From positions 1-64,000 of the forward strand of contig NZ_AYMV01000003.1 of the NCBI RefSeq assembly GCF_000633415.1: a stretch of 64,000 nt of DNA, given 5' to 3'. The translations under genes and the position numbers were made by a program. Below the pieces are notes generated by a model. That model was not told where the DNA came from, did no database searches, and saw nothing but the letters and a program-made list of their open reading frames with translations. The stretch is from Leucobacter sp. PH1c. Its GTDB lineage: Bacteria; Actinomycetota; Actinomycetes; Actinomycetales; Microbacteriaceae. Positions 59,712-64,000 of this stretch are shown in pieces (position 1 is the first letter of the stretch; each line of letters starts with the position of its first letter).

Positions 59712-60938
59712 ATGGGCATTTACGGGCAGCTGGGCAAGAATCCCGGCGTATTTCGGGTGTTGGTTTCGCAGCTGCTGGCCCGCTTCCCGTTTGGGATGCT
59801 CTCGATCATCCTGCTGCTCCACATCCAGGTCACGTACGGCGATTACACGTCGGCCGGCCTCGTGCTCGCCACGCAGAGCATCGGCCAGGCCGTCTCGGGC
59901 CCGCTGAGCAGCCGCCTCATGGGCCGGCTCGGCATGCGGCCCGTGCTGTCCGTCACGTCGGTGGTGTGCTCGGTGCTGCTCGTCACGATCGCGCTCGTGC
60001 ACCTGCCGCTCTTCGTCGTCGCCGGGCTGGCGCTCCTCGTCGGCCTCACGACGCCGCCCGTGACGCCCGCGGTGCGCACGATCTACCCGAAGCTCGTGCC
60101 GAGCTCGCAGCTCTCGGGCCTCTTCTCGCTCGACGCCGCCGCGCAGGAGCTCATCTGGGTGCTCGGCCCCGTCGTCGCCGTGTTCGTCACCTCGCAGTTC
60201 GGCACCACGACGGGCCTGTGCGTCGCGGCGGGGTTCATGGTGCTCGGCGGCGCCTGGTTCATCCTCAGCCCGGCCATCGGCCAGGTGAAGATCCCGCCGT
60301 CGAAGCGCGGCTTCGGTGCGGTGCTCCGCTACCCCACCGTCGTGATCTCGACGATCGTCGGCTTCTTCTTCGTCGCATCGTTCGCGGCGATCGAGGCGGG
60401 CATCGTCGCGGCGTTCTCGACCGGCGCTGGTGCCGGGCACGGGAGCATGGAGTCGGGCATCGTGCTCGCGCTCTTCGCGGGCGGTTCGCTCGTGGGCGGC
60501 CTCCTCATGGGCCACCGCGAGCTGCGCCCCACCTCGCTGCTCCTGCGCATCCTCGTGGTCCTCGCGGGCACGCTCGCCTGCCTCGTCAGCCTGAACATCT
60601 GGTGGCTCGGCACGGTGCTCTTCCTGGGCGGGCTCGGCACGGCGCCGGCGTTCGCGGCGATCTCGAGCATCGTCAGCTCGACGGTGAAGTTCTCCGAGAC
60701 CGCCGAGGCATACGGCTGGGTGGGCACGGGCCAGCTCGTGGGCGTGGCGACCGGATCCGCCCTCGCGGGCATCGCGATCGACGTCGCGGGCGCGCACGGC
60801 GCGATCGTCGTCTCGGCGACGCTCCTCGCGATCTGCGCGATCGTCGCGGCGTCGACGCTGCGCTGGCTCCCCGATCTCCGCGGCCGCTCGATCGAGTCGC
60901 CGCCCGAGACCGGCACCATCACCATCCCGCTCAACTAG
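59712..60938 (+). CDS. MFS transporter
   Basis: The 408-residue major-facilitator protein has 12 TM helices, including the TM2-3 loop RLMGRLGMRPVL (the typical MFS motif A region). Similar proteins are drug or metabolite exporters. TATACT (59700-59705) lies 6 bases before the ATG and no Shine-Dalgarno is seen, so the transcript is leaderless. Substrate unknown. Confidence 0.88.
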   Translation: MGIYGQLGKNPGVFRVLVSQLLARFPFGMLSIILLLHIQVTYGDYTSAGLVLATQSIGQAVSGPLSSRLMGRLGMRPVLSVTSVVCSVLLVTIALVHLPLFVVAGLALLVGLTTPPVTPAVRTIYPKLVPSSQLSGLFSLDAAAQELIWVLGPVVAVFVTSQFGTTTGLCVAAGFMVLGGAWFILSPAIGQVKIPPSKRGFGAVLRYPTVVISTIVGFFFVASFAAIEAGIVAAFSTGAGAGHGSMESGIVLALFAGGSLVGGLLMGHRELRPTSLLLRILVVLAGTLACLVSLNIWWLGTVLFLGGLGTAPAFAAISSIVSSTVKFSETAEAYGWVGTGQLVGVATGSALAGIAIDVAGAHGAIVVSATLLAICAIVAASTLRWLPDLRGRSIESPPETGTITIPLN

Positions 60939-61011
60939 CGCCGCTCCGAGCCGCCCGGTTCACAGCCGACTGCCGGGCACGCGCCGCCGCGCCGCGGCTA
61001 GGGTGAGGAAC

Positions 61012-61977
61012 ATGATGCGCCGCCGTTCCCTCGCCCTGCTCGCCGCCTCCGCGCTGCTCCTCGCTCCGCTGAGCGCGTGCGCCGCGCTGCCGGGCTCCTC
61101 GGCTCCGGGCGGAGCGCCAGGCAGCGCCACGCTCGACGCGACCCCGCTGCCCGGTGACCTCGGGGGAAGCGGGGATCTCGGGGGAAGCGGGGATCTCGGG
61201 GGAAGCGGCGAGCGGCTGGCCGGCGAGGCGATGAACGCCGATGCGGGGGCCGAGCGCTCCCTCACGCGCAGCGCCGAGCTCGCGCTCACCGCGGACGACG
61301 TCCGCGGCACGGCCGACCGGGCGGTGAAGATCGCGGAGGGCGCGGGCGGCCGGGTCGACTCGCGCACCGAGGACGCCGGAACGGGGGCGGGATCGGGCAG
61401 CAGCAGCCTCTCCCTCCGGGTGCCCGCGGAGCGCCTCGACGCGACCCTCACGGAGCTCGCCGCGCTCGGTACGGTCGAGCGGCAGAGCGTCAGCGCCGTC
61501 GACGTCACCGCGGAGCACGTCGACCTCACGGCGCGAGTCGAGGCGCTCGAGTCCTCGATCGCGCGGCTCACGCAGCTGATGGCCGACGCGAGCACGACGA
61601 GCGAGCTCCTCGAAGCCGAGTCCGCGCTCTCCTCCCGGCAGCAGGAGCTCGACGGGCTCCGGGCGCAGCTCACGTGGCTCGAGGGACAGGTCGATGAGGC
61701 GACGATCTGGGTGAGCGTCTCCGCGCCGACGGTGCTCCCGGGCGGCGGTCCCTCGAGCTTCTGGGACGGCGTGCTCGCCGGCCTGCAGTCGATCGGCGCG
61801 GCGGCCTCGGGTGGTCTCGTGCTGCTCGGGATCCTGCTCCCGTGGTTCGTGATCGGCGCGGTGATCGCGGGGGCCGTGCTGCTGATCGTGCGCGCTGCGC
61901 GACGCCGCCGGGCCGACGCGGCGCGGCGACAGTCGGAGGAGGGCCCCGCTCCGGAGGCTACGCCAGAGACGCGCTGA
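61012..61977 (+). CDS. DUF4349 lipoprotein
   Basis: The 321-residue membrane lipoprotein has a signal peptide with PLSAC lipobox (Cys near 23) and a GDLGGS-repeat linker (three 18-bp units, 61153-61206). The DUF4349 domain (about 80-250) contains a coiled coil (ARVEALESSIARLTQLM...LEAESALSSRQQELDGLRAQL), and one TM helix near residue 275 is followed by an Arg-rich tail. ATG 61012 is preferred because TAGGGT (60999-61004) lies 7 bases upstream; 61003 (GTG) and 61015 (ATG) are alternatives. Function unknown. Its end overlaps the amine oxidase gene by 20 bases. Confidence 0.85.
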   Translation: MMRRRSLALLAASALLLAPLSACAALPGSSAPGGAPGSATLDATPLPGDLGGSGDLGGSGDLGGSGERLAGEAMNADAGAERSLTRSAELALTADDVRGTADRAVKIAEGAGGRVDSRTEDAGTGAGSGSSSLSLRVPAERLDATLTELAALGTVERQSVSAVDVTAEHVDLTARVEALESSIARLTQLMADASTTSELLEAESALSSRQQELDGLRAQLTWLEGQVDEATIWVSVSAPTVLPGGGPSSFWDGVLAGLQSIGAAASGGLVLLGILLPWFVIGAVIAGAVLLIVRAARRRRADAARRQSEEGPAPEATPETR

Positions 61978-63304
61978 TCTCGGCGAGCGGGATCTCGGTC
62001 TCGAGGATCCGCTCGGCCGCGCGGTGCCCCGAACGGAGCGCCGCCGTGACCGTCGCGGGATCCTCCTCCCAGGTGGTCTCCCCCGCGATGTGCAGCACGC
62101 CGCCGATCGGCTCGGCGAGCCGCTCGTGGTCAGCCGGCTCCGCGCCCACCCGGAGGAAGGCGTAGGAGCCGCGCGACCAGGGGTCGTCCTGCCAGTGCGT
62201 GACGTGCGCGTGCACCGGCTCGGGCGTCTCGGCGCCGGTCACCTCGCGGAGCGCGGCGAGCACGGAGGCGACGACCCGCTCGTCGTCCCACTCGCGGATG
62301 GCCCGCGCGCAGGGCCCCGCGGCGAAGGTGAGCAGGGTGGGTTCGCCGCTCATCGCGGTGACGTCGTACCAGGAGTGCCACCACTCGCCGGCCGGGCCCT
62401 GCCGGCGGATCGCGTACACGTCCGCGTCCCAGAACCGCTCGGGGAACCGCAGGAAGACCTTCTCGAAGGCGTTCATCTCGAGCCCGGCGAGCGCCGCGGC
62501 CTGCGGTGCGGGGAGCGGCGGCTCGATCTCGATCGCACCCGCCTGCAGCACGCCGACGGGAACGGTGAGCACCGCGCGCTCCGCGGTGAAGCGCTCCGTC
62601 CCGGCGGAGACCCGGACCCCGTCGGCGGCCCACTCGATGCGGGTGACGGGGGTCTCGAGGCGCACGTCGAGGCCCGCGGCGAGCCCGTCAGCGAGCCGGT
62701 CGTAGCCGTCAGGGAAGACGACCTCGTCGCCGTCGACCGCGTCGTCGTCGAGACCGTGCGCGTCGAGGTCCGCGATCCAGGCGCCGTACTGCTCCTCCGT
62801 GCGGTGCTGGAGGTACTCGCGCACGCGGGCGGCACGGTCCGGCTGCCAGTCGAGCCGGGCGAGCGTCGCATCCACGGCGTCCGCATACGAGGCACCCGCG
62901 GCGATGCCCGCCACGGTGTCCGCGAGCTCCTCATCGAACGCGGCGACATCGTCGATGAACGCCTCGGCGTCCGCGCCGCTCAGGCGCGCGCCGTCGGGAT
63001 CGAAGTACGCGACGGGCCGCCCGCCGGCCTGGAAACTGCCCATTGTGAACTCGAGATCCCGCATCCCGAGCGCGCGGGTGGCCGCGTGGACCGGGCTGTC
63101 GTCGATGCCGTGGATCCAGGATGCGCCGAGGTCGGTGACGCGCCCGCCGAGCCGCTCGGTGTGGAGCCGCCCGCCGATGCGCTCGCGGGCTTCGAGCACC
63201 ACGACGCGCCGGCCCGCACGGGCGAGGAGGCGCGCGGCGGTGAGCCCGGCGACGCCGGCGCCCACGACGATGACGTCGCAGTGCTGCGGGGTGGTGGCTG
63301 ACAT
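61958..63304 (-). CDS. Flavin monoamine oxidase-like protein
   Basis: The 448-residue FAD-dependent amine oxidase of the MAO/PAO family has N-terminal FAD-binding GAGVAGLTAARLLARAGR, EARERIGGRLHTERL with DLGASWIHG, and C-terminal HIAGETTWEEDPATVTAALRSG. It oxidises primary or polyamines such as putrescine to aldehydes, releasing NH3 and H2O2. It is followed on the same strand, upstream, by an APC permease at 63379, so the two likely form an amine-uptake and oxidation unit. GGAGGATCCC-like box precedes the ATG. Confidence 0.92.
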   Translation of the reverse strand: MSATTPQHCDVIVVGAGVAGLTAARLLARAGRRVVVLEARERIGGRLHTERLGGRVTDLGASWIHGIDDSPVHAATRALGMRDLEFTMGSFQAGGRPVAYFDPDGARLSGADAEAFIDDVAAFDEELADTVAGIAAGASYADAVDATLARLDWQPDRAARVREYLQHRTEEQYGAWIADLDAHGLDDDAVDGDEVVFPDGYDRLADGLAAGLDVRLETPVTRIEWAADGVRVSAGTERFTAERAVLTVPVGVLQAGAIEIEPPLPAPQAAALAGLEMNAFEKVFLRFPERFWDADVYAIRRQGPAGEWWHSWYDVTAMSGEPTLLTFAAGPCARAIREWDDERVVASVLAALREVTGAETPEPVHAHVTHWQDDPWSRGSYAFLRVGAEPADHERLAEPIGGVLHIAGETTWEEDPATVTAALRSGHRAAERILETEIPLAEISASLA

Positions 63305-63378
63305 GGGATCCTCCTGCGGGCGGGTCGGGCGAGGTGGGCGGGTCGTGCGGGGTGAGCGGGGAGAACTGGGCGAGCGGC

Positions 63379-64000
63379 TTACTCGTCCGGGACGAGCACC
63401 TCGGTGTCGCGGTTCAGGCTCTCGCCGCGGAAGAACGGGCGCGAATTGGGGCGCAGCCACCAGAGGGCCATGAGTACGAAGCCGATGAGGATCGCGCCGA
63501 CGCCGATCACGAACGCGCCGCCCACGCCGAGCAGCACGGTCTCCCCGTAGTCCTTCGCCCACATGTCGATGGCCGACTGCACGAAGGCGTAGCCGAGCAT
63601 GAGGCCGCCGAGCGCGGGGAGGATCCCGCGCATCCACAGGTTGCGGGCGCTCTCGCGCAGGGTGTCGCGGAAGTACCAGACGCACGCGAACGAGGTGATC
63701 GCGTAGTAGAGGGCGACTGCGAGGCCCATCGAGGTGAGCGAGTCGGCGAGCATGTCCTCGGAGAGGAGCGACATGCCGACGTAGTAGACGATCGCGGCGA
63801 GGCCCATCACGGTCGTGGAGAACCACGGGGTCTTGAACTTGGGGTGCAGCTCGGCGAACTTCGCCGGGAGCGCGCGGTAGACGGCCATGGAGAGCGTCCC
63901 GCGAGCGGTCGGCAGGATCGTCGTCTGCGTCGACGAGGCCGCCGAGAGGAGCACGCCCAGGATCAGGAACCAGCCCCAGGGCCCGAAGAGGGCGCCGCCG
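63379..64000 (-). CDS. APC-family permease, C-terminal part (5' end outside window)
   Basis: The reading frame runs from the right edge to a stop at 63379 and gives about 207 residues with at least five TM helices and a hydrophilic tail (RDTEVLVPDE). Near the edge, LLSAASSTQTTILPTARGTLSMA is a conserved APC motif. It is the upstream partner of the amine oxidase at 61958-63304, so it is a likely amine or amino-acid importer. The first half is missing because the window ends there. Confidence 0.85.
   Translation of the reverse strand, partial: GGALFGPWGWFLILGVLLSAASSTQTTILPTARGTLSMAVYRALPAKFAELHPKFKTPWFSTTVMGLAAIVYYVGMSLLSEDMLADSLTSMGLAVALYYAITSFACVWYFRDTLRESARNLWMRGILPALGGLMLGYAFVQSAIDMWAKDYGETVLLGVGGAFVIGVGAILIGFVLMALWWLRPNSRPFFRGESLNRDTEVLVPDE

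Overview
The window is very G+C-rich and densely coded. Many genes start at GTG, many neighbours overlap by 4 bases (ATGA/GTGA), and many starts look leaderless, with a TAnnnT -10 box 6-7 bases before the start codon. Together with gene types such as DUF7882, the DUF3516 helicase, an ECF42 sigma factor with its DGPF partner, and MocR/YggS, this points to a chromosomal segment of an actinobacterium, most likely a Microbacteriaceae member (Leucobacter-like; inferred, not proven). I saw no insertion sequence, prophage, CRISPR array or rRNA.

Layout. 1-5 kb: the tail of a solute-binding protein, mscL, an M20 peptidase, an SRAP-type DNA-repair protein, a YdeI-like protein, and a stand-alone ABC ATPase coupled to an FCD/GntR regulator. 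5-7 kb: leuA behind a leaderless leucine-codon leader peptide and two competing hairpins. 7-12 kb: a META lipoprotein and a VOC protein, then the first phosphonate-type ABC system (phnD-phnC-phnE) coupled to a tyrosine-phosphatase-like enzyme and a TetR regulator. 12-17 kb: a HEAT protein, an alpha/beta hydrolase, a tRNA-Cys with an odd anticodon loop, and a divergent MocR/yggS pair. 17-22.6 kb: a second phosphonate-type system whose two permease domains are fused, with a HAD phosphatase and a divergent GntR-UTRA regulator.

22.6-27.5 kb: a lipid kinase, a small putative zinc protein divergent from an OhrR-like MarR regulator, an SDR enzyme, the DGPF/ECF42 pair and tRNA-Gln. 27.5-33 kb: a decarboxylase, an APC exchanger and a universal stress protein on one strand under a divergent LysR gene, which looks like an amino-acid/amine antiport system. 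33-39 kb: Ppx/GppA phosphatase, deoC, and a translationally coupled pair of a DUF3516 Ski2-like helicase and a coiled-coil DUF2130 protein. 39-44 kb: old yellow enzyme, a winged-helix protein, an NhaP antiporter, nicotinamidase.

44-51 kb: an Lrp regulator divergent from alanine dehydrogenase, then PucR regulator, APC permease, unknown protein and zinc alcohol dehydrogenase. 51-64 kb: an aminotransferase with a membrane protein, a TM0106-type nuclease/helicase, a DEAD-box RNA helicase with a Gly/Gln/Arg tail, an MFS exporter, a DUF4349 lipoprotein, and a flavin amine oxidase followed by a truncated APC permease. Amine and amino-acid turnover (decarboxylase, amine oxidase, Ald, three APC permeases) and capture of oxidised or reduced phosphorus compounds (two phn systems) are the main metabolic themes.

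Leads most worth following are the helicase/DUF2130 pair, the leuA leader, the two phn loci with their unusual enzyme partners, a palindromic repeat found at two gene ends, and the C33 tRNA-Cys.
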